Below, one piece after another: positions 42,503 to 51,750 of a stretch of DNA of 64,000 bases. The first letter of the stretch is position 1, and each line of letters opens with the position of its first letter. Source of the DNA: Leptolyngbya sp. Heron Island J (lineage in GTDB: Bacteria > Cyanobacteriota > Cyanobacteriia > Phormidesmidales > Phormidesmidaceae); the NCBI RefSeq assembly GCF_000482245.1, contig NZ_AWNH01000047.1, forward strand, positions 1 to 64,000, in the 5' to 3' direction. A program made the translations under genes and the position numbers. Below the pieces are notes generated by a model, which searched no databases, had not been told where the DNA came from, and was given only the letters and a program-made list of their open reading frames with translations.

Positions 42503-43657
42503 ATGATGAGTGGTCAAGTTATTGATGTTGCTGATACCAGCTACCTATCCCATGAGCAGGATAACCGCTACCGGCTGGAGATCAAGATTTGCGATCGCAT
42601 CATTCAACGCTATCCCTACCACTACCAGGCTTGGAACTATCGTAGTTACTTATTAGCCAGTGTCGGTCGATATGAAGCAGCCGTCGAGAGCTATCGGCAC
42701 ACCTTATCGCTGAAGTCTACGGAACATCGCGTATGGTGTAACTACGGTGCTGTTCTTGAAAAGCTAGAGGCATTGGACGAAGCGGCAAAGTGCTACAACC
42801 ACGCCCTCAAGCAGGCTCCGTTCTATTTCAAGGCCCAGTATCGCAAAAGCAAAAATCTGCATCGAAGGGCCTTGTATGGCGAAGCTATTGTGAGTTACGA
42901 CCAAGCCATTCAGTTACGACCTGATTTTTATAAAGTTTGGTACTATCGCGGCAAAGCGATGCTGCAGCTCGATCGGACCGAGCAAGCCATTGCCAGCTTT
43001 AATAAAGCCGTTGAACTTTATGATGGCGATGGCAAAGTCTGGTTGGTCTTAGGGCGTACCCTGCTACAGGTGCACAAGTATCAAGATGCGCTCAGAGCTT
43101 TTAATTATGCGATTCAGCTTGAGCCCGACAATGCTGGCCTTTGGAGCTATCATGCGGCGACGATGAAGGCACAAGGTAATTTGGAAGATGCTTTAGCCAG
43201 CCTTGAGCATGCGGTGGCATTAGACCCCGATGAATCTCGATTTTGGCACCTGCGCGGATTGGTGCTGTTAGAACTCGATCAGCTGGAGGTGGCAGAATCC
43301 AGCTTTACTACTTCATTAAAGTTGCAAGCCTATAACTACCAGGGCTGGTTGGCTATGGGCTGGACGTTGCAAAAGATGGGGGATTTTAGTCGGGCCATCG
43401 AAGCATACGATAAATCCCTGGCAATTGAACCCGATCAGCCGTTTGCGTTTTACAACCAGGCTCGCTGTCATGCTCGGTTGGGGCAGGATACATGGGCCGT
43501 GGAGCATTTACGCCGGGCCATGTCATTAGATCCTAATATTTATACAGAGCGAGCCCATGCAGACCCATTACTGCAGGCTATTTTGCATGACATGGAGAAT
43601 GACGATAGTAGCGAAGATTTAGAGGAAATCGAGCTGATTACGTTGGATTCCCATTGA
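42503..43657 (+). CDS. TPR-repeat protein
   Basis: This 384-residue protein is made almost wholly of tetratricopeptide repeats, about nine, from near residue 30 to 360. Examples are AWNYRSYLLASVGRYEAAVE, WYYRGKAMLQLDRTEQAIAS and WLVLGRTLLQVHKYQDALRA. Each has the small/large residue pattern W-x-Y-x-G and a final A-x-x-x-Y/F. TPRs form a superhelical protein-binding scaffold. There is no signal peptide, so it is probably cytoplasmic. An acidic C-terminus (DDSSEDLEEIELI) ends it. The start is ATG 42503 or 42506. The DnaA-box array lies upstream, so a link to replication control is possible but unproven. Confidence 0.85.
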   Translation: MMSGQVIDVADTSYLSHEQDNRYRLEIKICDRIIQRYPYHYQAWNYRSYLLASVGRYEAAVESYRHTLSLKSTEHRVWCNYGAVLEKLEALDEAAKCYNHALKQAPFYFKAQYRKSKNLHRRALYGEAIVSYDQAIQLRPDFYKVWYYRGKAMLQLDRTEQAIASFNKAVELYDGDGKVWLVLGRTLLQVHKYQDALRAFNYAIQLEPDNAGLWSYHAATMKAQGNLEDALASLEHAVALDPDESRFWHLRGLVLLELDQLEVAESSFTTSLKLQAYNYQGWLAMGWTLQKMGDFSRAIEAYDKSLAIEPDQPFAFYNQARCHARLGQDTWAVEHLRRAMSLDPNIYTERAHADPLLQAILHDMENDDSSEDLEEIELITLDSH

Positions 43658-43717
43658 TTTGATTTGAAGAAAAGTTGTGTGGACGCTCCGTAAAACGCCT
43701 TCACAAACTTAGATATA

Positions 43718-43790
43718 TGGAGCTAAGCGGGCTCGAACCGCTGACCCCCTGCATGCCATGCAGGTGCTCTACCAGCTGAGCTATAGCCCC
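43718..43790 (-). tRNA. tRNA-Ala (anticodon GGC)
   Basis: The reverse complement begins GGGGCTATAGCTCAGCTGG and folds as a cloverleaf. The acceptor stem GGGGCTA/TAGCTCC has one G-U pair, and the anticodon stem CCTGC/GCAGG encloses loop ATGGCAT. The T arm has GGTTCGAGCC and the discriminator is A. The anticodon GGC reads GCC and GCU. CCA is not encoded. Confidence 0.95.
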
Positions 43791-44379
43791 TTGGGTCTAA
43801 TTAATAATCTCTTGCTAAGAGCTTACCGTCAAGGGATTTTTCTGAGGCGTTTGCGATCGCTACGGCAAGCAAGGGTTAAACATGCTGCGATCGCGGATCA
43901 ATCTGAGTTCTCAGCCGGTTCTAGAAATGCCTTGAGTTTCTATAAGCATTCAGATAGTGTAAAGCGGATTTATTCCCTGTGTCTTAGACTTTCTCCGCAA
44001 CCTTGGCAAGTCCTCGCTCCAATTGGCATAGCTAATGAAAGGTGATTAGCACCATTGAGAACCCTGAAACGTTGCTACTTCAAACATTGTCCTTATTGCC
44101 CCGTCCTTATTCCTCCATCCTTTGCTATCGAATCTTGTTTGCGTGATCAAAAACACTCCTAAAACTAATAAAGATCACAAAAATTGCATCGGAATTAATA
44201 GGTAAAGTCCCGTTTCTATAAATAGAACATCCAATGCTCCCTCGCCAAAGCCCTCATGTTTGCCCTACTCGCTGTTAATCCATCAGGATTTTATTTATGT
44301 AACTCACTGCTCTCGGTACACATCAATCTTCTGTTGCACAAACTATCAGAATTAGGAGCAAGCTGGTCCTACGTACGCA

Positions 44380-44555
44380 TGAGAGTTGTGGCTGCGTGGA
44401 TCAGCCAGTGAATTTACAAGAGATTTTTGCATCATCAGTCCAGCCTTGCCGTCACAGTATCGGGTACCCAGTATGACGGGCTGTTTTTCAGTGTTGAATC
44501 CAGTAGAGTAGACGTCATGTAGCCTCTGACAAAACTGTCAGAGGCTTTTTCTTTT
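44380..44555 (+). ncRNA. Candidate structured non-coding RNA
   Basis: Three elements line up on the plus strand: hairpin GGCTG/CAGCC (44390-44406), a longer hairpin CCGTCA/TGACGG (44449-44479) around the palindrome GGGTACCC, and a strong terminator. No coding frame leads into the terminator. The 5' end is unknown. It does not match tmRNA, RNase P RNA or 6S RNA features I know. Confidence 0.3.
44521..44555 (+). terminator. Orphan Rho-independent terminator
   Basis: AGCCTCTGAC (44521-44530) and GTCAGAGGCT (44537-44546) form a perfect 10-bp stem with loop AAAACT, followed by TTTTCTTTTG. No gene ends directly upstream. Confidence 0.85.
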
Positions 44556-45297
44556 GTTGTCAAACTGTTGGGCATTGCGGCTCCACACTATGATGTCATC
44601 TGCAAGATACTGATATGTAGCGTTGCTAATAGAGCGGTTCCTTTTTTCAACAGCAATGGCAACCTTTGCAGTCATCGTGCCTACCCCAGCCGCATCCTGC
44701 TACCAATCGTTAGCGATTGCTTGTGCGTTGGACAAGCCACGGAATCGTACGCTGATTGCTTAAATCCGACCACTGTAAAATAATGGCTATAACTGTCAGA
44801 ACCGTTTAATCTAGAGGCTTACAGAGATCAACTACAATCGCAACAGCCTCGAAATTGATGGAAAATGTCAAGAAAAATACATGTGTTTACATTTATTCAT
44901 ATACTATTGTATTTAACAAGAATTGCTGATATCTATTGCATTCTAGGCTCCTTTCAGCGAGTCCAGTCTAGATGGATCTGGGGCGCTTATCGAATCATCA
45001 TTTTTTTAGTAAGACAGTCAGTTGGTCTTGTTACTGTGCCTTTGTTAAATCTCTTTGTTATGCAGAATTGTACCCAAGATCATGTAGCCGTCTGTTGTGC
45101 AGAGCTTCCTGTGGCATCACCTCTACAAAATGTTGTGCCAGCTGCATGTATGACCATTGGGGTAGTGCTATGTGTGTGGCTGGGGTTTCCCTGCAGCGGG
45201 TTTCGTCAGTCCGGAACTTGCTATCCCCTGTTAAATAATAACTCTCACTCAAGAGTGCATTAGTAGTTGTAACATCACTGTCTGTGTGCAATTGCTG

Positions 45298-47652
45298 TCA
45301 TACCTTGTCGATAGGTAGGAGTATACTGAGATTGATCTCCTCACGCACTTTACGGCTGACATAGCAGTCTTCCTTGAGGCATTGTGCTAGTAGCTTATTG
45401 ACATCATAGTACTCTTTTAGCGTTCGTATTTCAGAGTCTGTAAAATTCCAACAGTGGCCTATATTTCTATGCTCTAGAATAATGGTTCTGAAGTTATCAA
45501 TCCATTGATTAAAGTCCTTAAGCCACCACTGTTCAGATACTTCTATTTGATTGGGAAAAGACTTTCTCAAATCTACTAGTTTTTCTTGTAGCTCAATTTC
45601 AAATGCTTTTGAAGCGCACCGATCCATACATGAGATAACACTCTTATGGCTTTTTCTGAGGTTAGAGCTTGTTATCCTTTTCCTTGTATTTGAATTGAGA
45701 ACATTATACTTAATGATGCTTGCCTGAATTTCAAGACATCGATTCAATACTTTTATAAGCTCTGAATCTAGTGAGAGATCTTGGCTTACACTTCGCTTTT
45801 TAGGCATAACGCTATTTTTGACTATTAAATTAAAATAAAAAACTTTGCCAATAGCCTGCAGACTTGATATATCTTTTTTACTTTTGATTGATACCGACTT
45901 ATCATTGAGCCAGGCAAGAAATGAGCTGATTTTTTCATTTTCTTCAACGATTTTGTCGATCTCATTTTTTATTAGTTTAATTAGATAGTCTGCTTGAGGC
46001 AGCATACATGCAACTAGTAGAAAAACTTCCTGCCATCGGTAGTCATTGATATGAACAGCTAATGAATTTAGCAGTTTGTTTTGTTCTTGAGGATCTAGAG
46101 TTTTGACAATTTTTAGGCTGACAAAATACTCATGGAAAGTGCGATGAGAGAAGGAATAAATTCCTTTTGCTACCTCAACGATTAATCCATGTTGAGCGAT
46201 CATTGATTGTAATACTGAGTTACAGTCAAGCTCAACTTCTTCTGGTGAGTCGATAGATCTTGGCAGGTTGGAAATATAATCCCTGATTTCGTTTTCAATA
46301 GTTTCCTTTTTAAATAAGCCTTCATTTTTTTCAAAAGTTGCATAAGCTATTTTTCCAAGTAAATCTTCTTTTTTATGTTTAGAGAGCTTTCTATAGGTTT
46401 CAGGTCTTTCTACAGCTCTACTGACATCCCACTTACGTAGTAAAACATCTAGACCTTCTTGATATAACTCAGCTTGATTTTTAGGGAATTCCTCTGACTC
46501 TTCAAAAACTATGCATAGTAATGTCAGCAATAAGGGATTGGTGGCGAGTTCGCTAATTTCTTGATCATCTTTAAGTCTATTAATAAATTTTTTGGTTTTT
46601 TGAGGTGATTTTTTGGTCGCAAACCAGTTACTGACAAATATAGAAATTTGCTCCTCAGTAAAATCACAGACTTCGACCTCTAAAAAATTCTCAAATTTAT
46701 ACTCACTAGCCGCTAATCGGCATGTGAGTATAAATCTATTTTGACTAAATAGCTGTGATAATTCTTTTATTTGTCTGATGACACGATTGAAATTTTCTTT
46801 TCTAACCTCATCCAATCCATCAAAAAGAAATATGACTCTTGATTCTTGTAGAAGTTTGCTAAAAATCCCTTTGTTGATATTGTGGTGATTTAACTCATTT
46901 TCGATGTGTGTTTTAAGATCGGTATCATTATCTTGGTCTTGAAAATCCTTGAGAGAAACAAAAATAGGCACATGTCCAGATAAAATTTCCGATCTATTTG
47001 TAAAGGTGGCAATATATTTTAGGAACGTTGTTTTTCCGGCTCCCGGCCTACCAAGAATCATGAGCTTTGAACAATTTTGAAGGAGTTCAATTCCTGATAT
47101 TTTTTCTTCTTCAAATAACCTCGATATATTAAATTTAGGATTGTTTTTCTGAGCGCGTTTTTTGATTTTTTCCACCAAGTCTGATAGTTCTATTCGCCTT
47201 TGAGATGGGATCTGATTTGTGATCTTAACTTCTGTAAAAATATCTTTGACCTCAATAGGTCTACTCATATCAAGAATTTGTATTTGCCCACATCTAGCAT
47301 TGATCAGATTTTGAGTGTTCTGTTGTGCTTCTTGTACTAGGTCATCTATTGCTGCGTTGAGAAGTTGAGATGCATTTTTGATTTTTGGATGTGCTTTTTG
47401 GTACATTTCCAGCACTTCAACAAAGAGGAGTTTGGCCTTCCCAGGAAAATTTCCAGAAGGAACATTGAACTTTCTATAGACCTGTGTCATTCGAGAACTA
47501 TATCTGTCTCTTGAAATATTTAGTTCTTTAGCAACGACTAAATCTGTTAGCTGAATATTGGTAAGACGTGCTACGAATGCCTCCTTTTCAAATGAGTTTA
47601 AGCCTTTTTTATCGGCTACTGTCTCAAGGTAGGCGCGAGGGATAGAAAGCAT
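45298..47652 (-). CDS. NACHT NTPase with N-terminal HTH domain
   Basis: The protein has about 784 residues from ATG 47652; the frame also allows a TTG six codons earlier, used for numbering. Residues 38-80 (QLTDLVVAKELNISRDRYSS, then MTQVYRKFNV and the basic GKAK) resemble the HTH found at the N-terminus of cyanobacterial vWA-MoxR-associated and NACHT proteins. NACHT motifs are Walker A GRPGAGKTT at 207-215, Walker B VIFLFDGLDEV at 279-289, LTCRLA, and TNPLLLTLLCIVFEESEE. YSFSHRTFHEYFVSLKIV lies near 500. The C-terminus is helical without recognised repeats. Local sequence is more AT-rich than its neighbours, which suggests transfer. It is distinct from the NACHT protein at 33.6 kb. Its promoter region is shared with a divergent small gene. 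Confidence 0.88.
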   Translation of the reverse strand: MLSIPRAYLETVADKKGLNSFEKEAFVARLTNIQLTDLVVAKELNISRDRYSSRMTQVYRKFNVPSGNFPGKAKLLFVEVLEMYQKAHPKIKNASQLLNAAIDDLVQEAQQNTQNLINARCGQIQILDMSRPIEVKDIFTEVKITNQIPSQRRIELSDLVEKIKKRAQKNNPKFNISRLFEEEKISGIELLQNCSKLMILGRPGAGKTTFLKYIATFTNRSEILSGHVPIFVSLKDFQDQDNDTDLKTHIENELNHHNINKGIFSKLLQESRVIFLFDGLDEVRKENFNRVIRQIKELSQLFSQNRFILTCRLAASEYKFENFLEVEVCDFTEEQISIFVSNWFATKKSPQKTKKFINRLKDDQEISELATNPLLLTLLCIVFEESEEFPKNQAELYQEGLDVLLRKWDVSRAVERPETYRKLSKHKKEDLLGKIAYATFEKNEGLFKKETIENEIRDYISNLPRSIDSPEEVELDCNSVLQSMIAQHGLIVEVAKGIYSFSHRTFHEYFVSLKIVKTLDPQEQNKLLNSLAVHINDYRWQEVFLLVACMLPQADYLIKLIKNEIDKIVEENEKISSFLAWLNDKSVSIKSKKDISSLQAIGKVFYFNLIVKNSVMPKKRSVSQDLSLDSELIKVLNRCLEIQASIIKYNVLNSNTRKRITSSNLRKSHKSVISCMDRCASKAFEIELQEKLVDLRKSFPNQIEVSEQWWLKDFNQWIDNFRTIILEHRNIGHCWNFTDSEIRTLKEYYDVNKLLAQCLKEDCYVSRKVREEINLSILLPIDKV

Positions 47653-48089
47653 GTTCAGGAACTTGGACAACTCACATCTGTTATAACACCGTATTTAGTT
47701 GATGTAACATTGTCTCATTGTCTAGAACTAGGTTTCTTTGCCCTCTCAGTAAAGAGAGCAGAAGATATGAGAATGAGGATTAATTCTTACAACTGAAAAA
47801 TTCTGATATGCATTTTGGTCTGATAATCATCATTCAATTTAGATGTGTGTAAAAGATATTTAAGGTGTATGTAAGCCGAGATAGTCGTAAGTCAACAGGT
47901 ATGTCAGCGATAAATATGCGAGTCTTGGTATTAATGAGTTCCTGATAAATCGTTGCAATATTTTGGAGTGATGAAAAAGCATGTATCTGTGTAAAGTGCT
48001 TTTTGAAATTGCTCAGATCCTGTAGAGATTTTTTTGCTAGCTAGAAGAGTTATTCCGCTACGTTTATTAACCTGCACTGGCTCAGATAT
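47653..48089. other. Divergent intergenic region, 437 bp
   Basis: The region lies between the NACHT gene and the divergent OB-fold gene. It is AT-rich and probably holds both promoters. No gene or strong repeat is seen. Confidence 0.45.
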
Positions 48090-48425
48090 ATGACTCATTT
48101 AATAGAACAGTATTGGTGTGATCGGTCTATCTGCCCACATCGAGAGTTTATAGCACTAACCATTCGTGGCAATTTCAATGTGAAGGGCAACTTTGATGAG
48201 GAGCAAAGGCCTTGTTTATCCACTGCTGATGTTTGTTTGAGAGACATTGGTGTGGTTTACACAGAAATTACTGCCTTTAAAAAAGGTGTGGTGAGGCTAG
48301 ATGACCATTGGTGGTGGTTTGCATGGTCTAACAGTGATATGACCATCGCACCAGGGCAACAAGTTCGTGTTACCGGCCTTGTTGGTTATACGCTGCTGGT
48401 TGAAGAGATTCCGTGCACGCAATAA
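48090..48425 (+). CDS. Small protein with NfeD-like C-terminal OB domain
   Basis: This 111-residue soluble protein has a C-terminal half, GVVRLDDHWWWFAWSNSDM then IAPGQQVRVTGLVGYTLLVE, that follows the pattern of the small OB-fold domain at the C-terminus of NfeD proteins (G-V-h-L...W-x-A...I-x-x-G-x-x-V-x-V...L-x-V). The usual membrane helices of NfeD are absent, and the N-terminus has a WCDRSICPHRE segment with two Cys and a His. The match is moderate. A small zinc-ribbon gene follows 43 bases later on the same strand. Confidence 0.6.
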   Translation: MTHLIEQYWCDRSICPHREFIALTIRGNFNVKGNFDEEQRPCLSTADVCLRDIGVVYTEITAFKKGVVRLDDHWWWFAWSNSDMTIAPGQQVRVTGLVGYTLLVEEIPCTQ

Positions 48426-48468
48426 GTCTCGTCGTGATTGAACCTTATTTCACATCAGGTGCCAGATA

Positions 48469-48603
48469 ATGAAAGAAAATACCTCGAACGATTCTTATAC
48501 TTTATATACCTGCCCAAAATGTTTGAATCCATCTTTGCTCAATGTGAGTTCGAACCTTTATCAGTGTCTTGTGTGTAGTAATTCGAAGAGTTCTTCTGAA
48601 TAG
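48469..48603 (+). CDS. Small zinc-ribbon protein, 44 residues
   Basis: ATG 48469 opens a 44-codon frame ending in TAG at 48601-48603. It contains two Cys-x-x-Cys knuckles, YTCPKCLNPSLLN and YQCLVCSNSK, 18 residues from first to third Cys, the standard layout of a one-zinc ribbon. The tail is Ser-rich (NSKSSSE). It follows the OB-fold gene closely and probably belongs to the same transcript. Zinc ribbons of this size commonly bind nucleic acid or protein; no role is assigned. Confidence 0.55.
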   Translation: MKENTSNDSYTLYTCPKCLNPSLLNVSSNLYQCLVCSNSKSSSE

Positions 48604-49072
48604 CAACAGAATAGCGATGGATTTCCTGTTTTATTGCTTTTATTTATTACGTTATTCTTTTCGTTGCACTTGTTGTGATGATGAGATGTCTGTTTGATTC
48701 CACAATGCTGCTTGGAGAGAATCAAGGTGATTGCATGGTCTAATCTGCTGGCCGCTTAAATGGATCGATAGCCTCGACCTTAGTTACCTGTTTTGTAATT
48801 AGGTTTGGGGCCTACGATTGACCAAACTGGAATCTCTGTTGCCTTAGGTGTCAGGAAATCGATACTGTTTCGATGCGTGATTTCATGATCTGAACCTCAG
48901 ACAATAAGCCTTGTTATCTGGGGATTGATTGGTGGCTAGAGCTAGGATGTGTGCGATCGCATCTCTACCTATCCATCCCCTGCCCTCTGGCGTAAAAAAA
49001 AGTAGTGACTCTTGTGTCGTCGTTAGCTATCCGCGATAAAGTCGAAACACACTTTTCGTCTGACGATATACG
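48604..49072. other. Intergenic region, 469 bp
   Basis: No gene is seen. One HIP1 octamer lies near 48953. The raf1 promoter should lie in the right part. Confidence 0.45.
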
Positions 49073-50143
49073 ATGACCACCCCTGCTCACAATTCATCCC
49101 CAGCAGATACGGAGGCTTTACTCCTGCAATTGCGGCGTAAGCAAGGCACCTGGGTTGACTGGGCAACGGCCTGTCAAGCCTTACAAAAGGCTGGCATGTC
49201 CCCTCAACAAATTTTTGAAGGAACCGGGTTTGAGCCGATTCAGCAGAATCAGATAGTTGTAGCGGGGCAGGTGTATCAATCTATTACTGGTGGCGCTGTA
49301 TCAGATTCCGTATTAAAGCACTTTACAACTCGGGGGAGTGATTCGCTCTACGAGCTGCGAATTTTGTCCAAGGACGATCGGGCTAAGGCTGTTCAGTTTA
49401 TCTATGATCAAGGACTTGATTCTGAGCAGGTGCGTGATGTAGCTAAAGCGCTGAAGGAATATGGGTATCGTAGCGATCTGCCGCCTGGGTTTACGAATCA
49501 TCCAGGGGATGCGGTTGCTTTCTCCTACTGGAGTTTGGCACGGCAAACATCTGACTTACAGGCCCGGTCGCGGCTGATTGCCCAAGGTTTGCGCTTTGCC
49601 CATAGTATTGGAGCTCGTGAAGCGATTGAAAAACTGCTGACCGATTTTGCGGTTGTCAAGGCTAAGCCCATACCTCGGTTACCCCTATTTCGGATAGAAA
49701 CGGATACTGATGTACCCTGTGTGGTGCCGATGATCGGGCAGTGGCCAATATCGGCTGCGGATTTTCAGTCAGTGCCTAAAATGGAGCCAGAGGGCGCGTT
49801 TGGTGTGGTGCAATCCTCTGGTGAACAGGCCTGGGTGCCTGTACCGGGATGGCAAGTAGTGCTGACGGCGCAGGATGCGATCGCATTTCTTATGCCGTTC
49901 AATGCATTGCCAAATCAATCCGGCAGCACAGTTTCTGAGGCAGTTTTGGTAATTGTCGATCGACAGCAGCAAACCTGGGATGACAGTAGCTATTTTGTCG
50001 TTGATGAGGGTAGCCAGCTGACGATGTCTTGGTTTGACACTGAGCCCAGTGTGTCCCTGTTAGGTCGCCTGATCGTAATTGTTCGACCTAAAAAAGTGCT
50101 GGATGAATCCTATACCCAAGAACTTTGGCAAATTGACGAGTAG
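49073..50143 (+). CDS. raf1: Rubisco accumulation factor 1 (Raf1)
   Basis: Raf1 is a cytoplasmic or carboxysomal assembly chaperone that dimerises and stabilises RbcL after folding, before RbcS binds. The 356-residue sequence has the three-part layout of cyanobacterial Raf1. An HTH-like N-terminal segment comes first (LLLQLRRKQGTWVDWATACQ, with GMSPQQIFEGTGFEPIQQNQ). The alpha domain has LYELRILSKDDRAKAV and YWSLARQTSDLQARSRLIAQ near 145. The beta dimerisation domain runs from about 200 to the end (RLPLFRIETDTDVPCVVPMI, FDTEPSVSLLGRL). No rbc genes are in the window, which is usual. Confidence 0.93.
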   Translation: MTTPAHNSSPADTEALLLQLRRKQGTWVDWATACQALQKAGMSPQQIFEGTGFEPIQQNQIVVAGQVYQSITGGAVSDSVLKHFTTRGSDSLYELRILSKDDRAKAVQFIYDQGLDSEQVRDVAKALKEYGYRSDLPPGFTNHPGDAVAFSYWSLARQTSDLQARSRLIAQGLRFAHSIGAREAIEKLLTDFAVVKAKPIPRLPLFRIETDTDVPCVVPMIGQWPISAADFQSVPKMEPEGAFGVVQSSGEQAWVPVPGWQVVLTAQDAIAFLMPFNALPNQSGSTVSEAVLVIVDRQQQTWDDSSYFVVDEGSQLTMSWFDTEPSVSLLGRLIVIVRPKKVLDESYTQELWQIDE

Positions 50144-50254
50144 CTACGGCTGATTTGCAAATTCAACAGTCAATTAGCGGTTGCCAAAACCAGTATGGTT
50201 CAGGGAAAAAGTCATGCCAACGATCGCAGTGCCAACCTATAAGGAGTAAGAACG

Positions 50255-50518
50255 ATGGCTTTAGAACGTCGACTATCGCGGGCAATGTTTGAGGCAACTG
50301 AGCTGGTAGAACTACGACAGATCTGTTTTACCCCAGGCCGTGTGTTTGAACCCGGTAAGTACATTACTGGAGATTTACCAGATGTGGCATTTACGATGGG
50401 GCTGGTGGAAAAACTGCCCCCAGTGCGCGGTAAGAGTGAAGAAGTCGCTGATTTAGAGGACGTTACTGACACAACTCACGATATCAGTGAAAACGTTGCT
50501 GATACAACTCACGAATAG
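50255..50518 (+). CDS. Small conserved protein of unknown function
   Basis: This is an 87-residue protein with a folded-looking first half (LERRLSRAMFEATELVELRQ, then CFTPGRVFEPGKYITGDLPD) and an acidic low-complexity tail in which VADLEDVTDTTHD is nearly repeated as VADTTHE. AAGGAG nine bases before the ATG supports translation. It lies directly upstream of recR on the same strand and may be its operon partner. Confidence 0.65.
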   Translation: MALERRLSRAMFEATELVELRQICFTPGRVFEPGKYITGDLPDVAFTMGLVEKLPPVRGKSEEVADLEDVTDTTHDISENVADTTHE

Positions 50519-50573
50519 CGCTTGTATGGCACCAAAAACATGACAGAGGATAGAAGAAAGAGGAGTTAGTTTT

Positions 50574-51167
50574 ATCTATACACGTCCGTTAGCAAAATTA
50601 ATTGAGGAACTTCAGCGCCTGCCGGGTGTGGGTCCGAAAACGGCTCAGCGGCTGGCATTGCACATTCTCAAACGTCCTGAAACTGAAGTGAGAGCTCTGG
50701 CTCAGGCGCTTGTAGATGCTAAGCAGCAGGTGGGGCAGTGTTCCATCTGCTTTCATCTATCGGCAGATCCGGTGTGTGATATCTGTCGCTCTATGCGTCG
50801 GGATAATCAAACTATCTGTGTGGTGGCTGATTCCCGTGATGTGATTGCCATTGAGCGTACTCGAGAGTTTAAGGGCAAGTATCATGTGCTGGGGGGCCTG
50901 ATTTCACCGATGGATGGCATTGGGCCAGAGCAACTAAATATTGGTCAGCTGGTCCATCGAGTCAACAAAGATGACATCGCAGAAGTGATTTTGGCCATTA
51001 GCCCCAGTATTGAGGGAGATACGACGACACTCTATGTGGGGCAGCTGATTAAACCATTTACCAAAGTGACTCGTATTGCCTTTGGTCTGCCCATGGGAGG
51101 TGATTTGGAATATGCAGATGAAGTAACCCTGGCCCGAGCGTTGGAAGGACGTCAGGCTTTGGGTTAG
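50574..51167 (+). CDS. recR: Recombination mediator RecR, apparent AUC start
   Basis: RecR works with RecO and RecF to load RecA at gaps. The 197-residue protein has the N-terminal helix-hairpin-helix ([20 protein letters not shown], then [10 protein letters not shown]), the zinc finger C-x2-C...C-x2-C ([17 protein letters not shown]), a Toprim domain ([26 protein letters not shown]) and the C-terminal [20 protein letters not shown]. There is no ATG, GTG or TTG between the in-frame stop at 50541 and the GTG at 50628, and starting there would remove the HhH start. AGGAG at 50561-50565 is eight bases before ATC 50574, exactly where homologues begin (MYTRPLA). I therefore call ATC as the start. 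Confidence 0.88.
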   Translation: MYTRPLAKLIEELQRLPGVGPKTAQRLALHILKRPETEVRALAQALVDAKQQVGQCSICFHLSADPVCDICRSMRRDNQTICVVADSRDVIAIERTREFKGKYHVLGGLISPMDGIGPEQLNIGQLVHRVNKDDIAEVILAISPSIEGDTTTLYVGQLIKPFTKVTRIAFGLPMGGDLEYADEVTLARALEGRQALG

Positions 51168-51204
51168 GGGGTGTCTATTGCCCACACTGCAAACAAGACT
51201 CTAT

Positions 51205-51750
51205 CTACCGCAGCTTTTGTTTGATAAAGGCTAGAATCTTGGCGGTCTGGTTTTTGAGCATGGCTACTTCTTTTTGGAGGGTGGCCACTTGCTGCTTTAA
51301 GGCTGCGATCTCAGCGGCACTGTCGCCTCCTGCTGCAGGAGCAGCCGTGGCAGTAGTGGTGGGGCGTACTTTACGTGCCTTCACCATAGATGTCTTAATG
51401 GCTTCAATTAGTTCTTTTTGCTCAAAGGGTTTTTGAATGAACTCAAAATATTCAAACGGACCTTGAATTTTTTCAGTTACCTCCTCTCGCCGACCAGACA
51501 TGAGCACAAGGGGGATTTTCTGCAGCTCTGGAGAGGCTTGAATTTCTTGAAAGACTTCCCACCCACTCATGCGCGGCAGCAAAAAATCAAGCATGATCAG
51601 GTTGGGCTTCTGGCTGCGAATAGCATCTAATCCTTCAACCCCATCGGTGGCTTCAATCACCTCGAAGTTACCCTGGGGCAACATATCCCGGACGCGCATG
51701 CGGATGACCCGACTATCGTCGATAACTAAAATCTTATGACTTGCTGCCAC
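51205..51750 (-). CDS. Receiver-domain response regulator with C-terminal coiled coil
   Basis: This 181-residue protein starts with a CheY-like receiver: ILVIDDSRVIRMRVRDML with the acidic pocket, phosphoacceptor Asp in LIMLDFLLPRMSGWE near residue 55, Ser/Thr switch in PLVLMSGRR and Lys in FIQKPFEQKELIEA. After an Ala/Thr/Pro linker, residues 140-181 form a heptad coiled coil (AALKQQVATLQKEVAMLKNQ). There is no DNA-binding domain. It probably acts by protein contact in a two-component or chemotaxis/pilus-type pathway. It is convergent with recR. Confidence 0.88.
   Translation of the reverse strand: MAASHKILVIDDSRVIRMRVRDMLPQGNFEVIEATDGVEGLDAIRSQKPNLIMLDFLLPRMSGWEVFQEIQASPELQKIPLVLMSGRREEVTEKIQGPFEYFEFIQKPFEQKELIEAIKTSMVKARKVRPTTTATAAPAAGGDSAAEIAALKQQVATLQKEVAMLKNQTAKILAFIKQKLR

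Larger units (their letters stand above)
43791..45297. other. Long stretch without a convincing gene, 1.5 kb
   Basis: Short frames exist but none has family-like sequence or a ribosome site. Two HIP1 octamers occur near 43853 and 43887. The best signal is an orphan terminator at 44521-44555 preceded by stem-loops, which could end a non-coding RNA. The right part (44860-45260) has an open but Cys-rich and unlikely frame. Confidence 0.5.

Noticed and set aside
43758-44045. 95-codon plus-strand frame
   Set aside because: It begins inside the antisense of tRNA-Ala and has no ribosome site or recognisable sequence.
44865-45263. 132-codon plus-strand frame beginning MSRKIHVFTFIH
   Set aside because: It is Cys-rich, has no ribosome site and no family-like motif, and overlaps another frame of similar quality. 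It looks like chance in AT-rich DNA.
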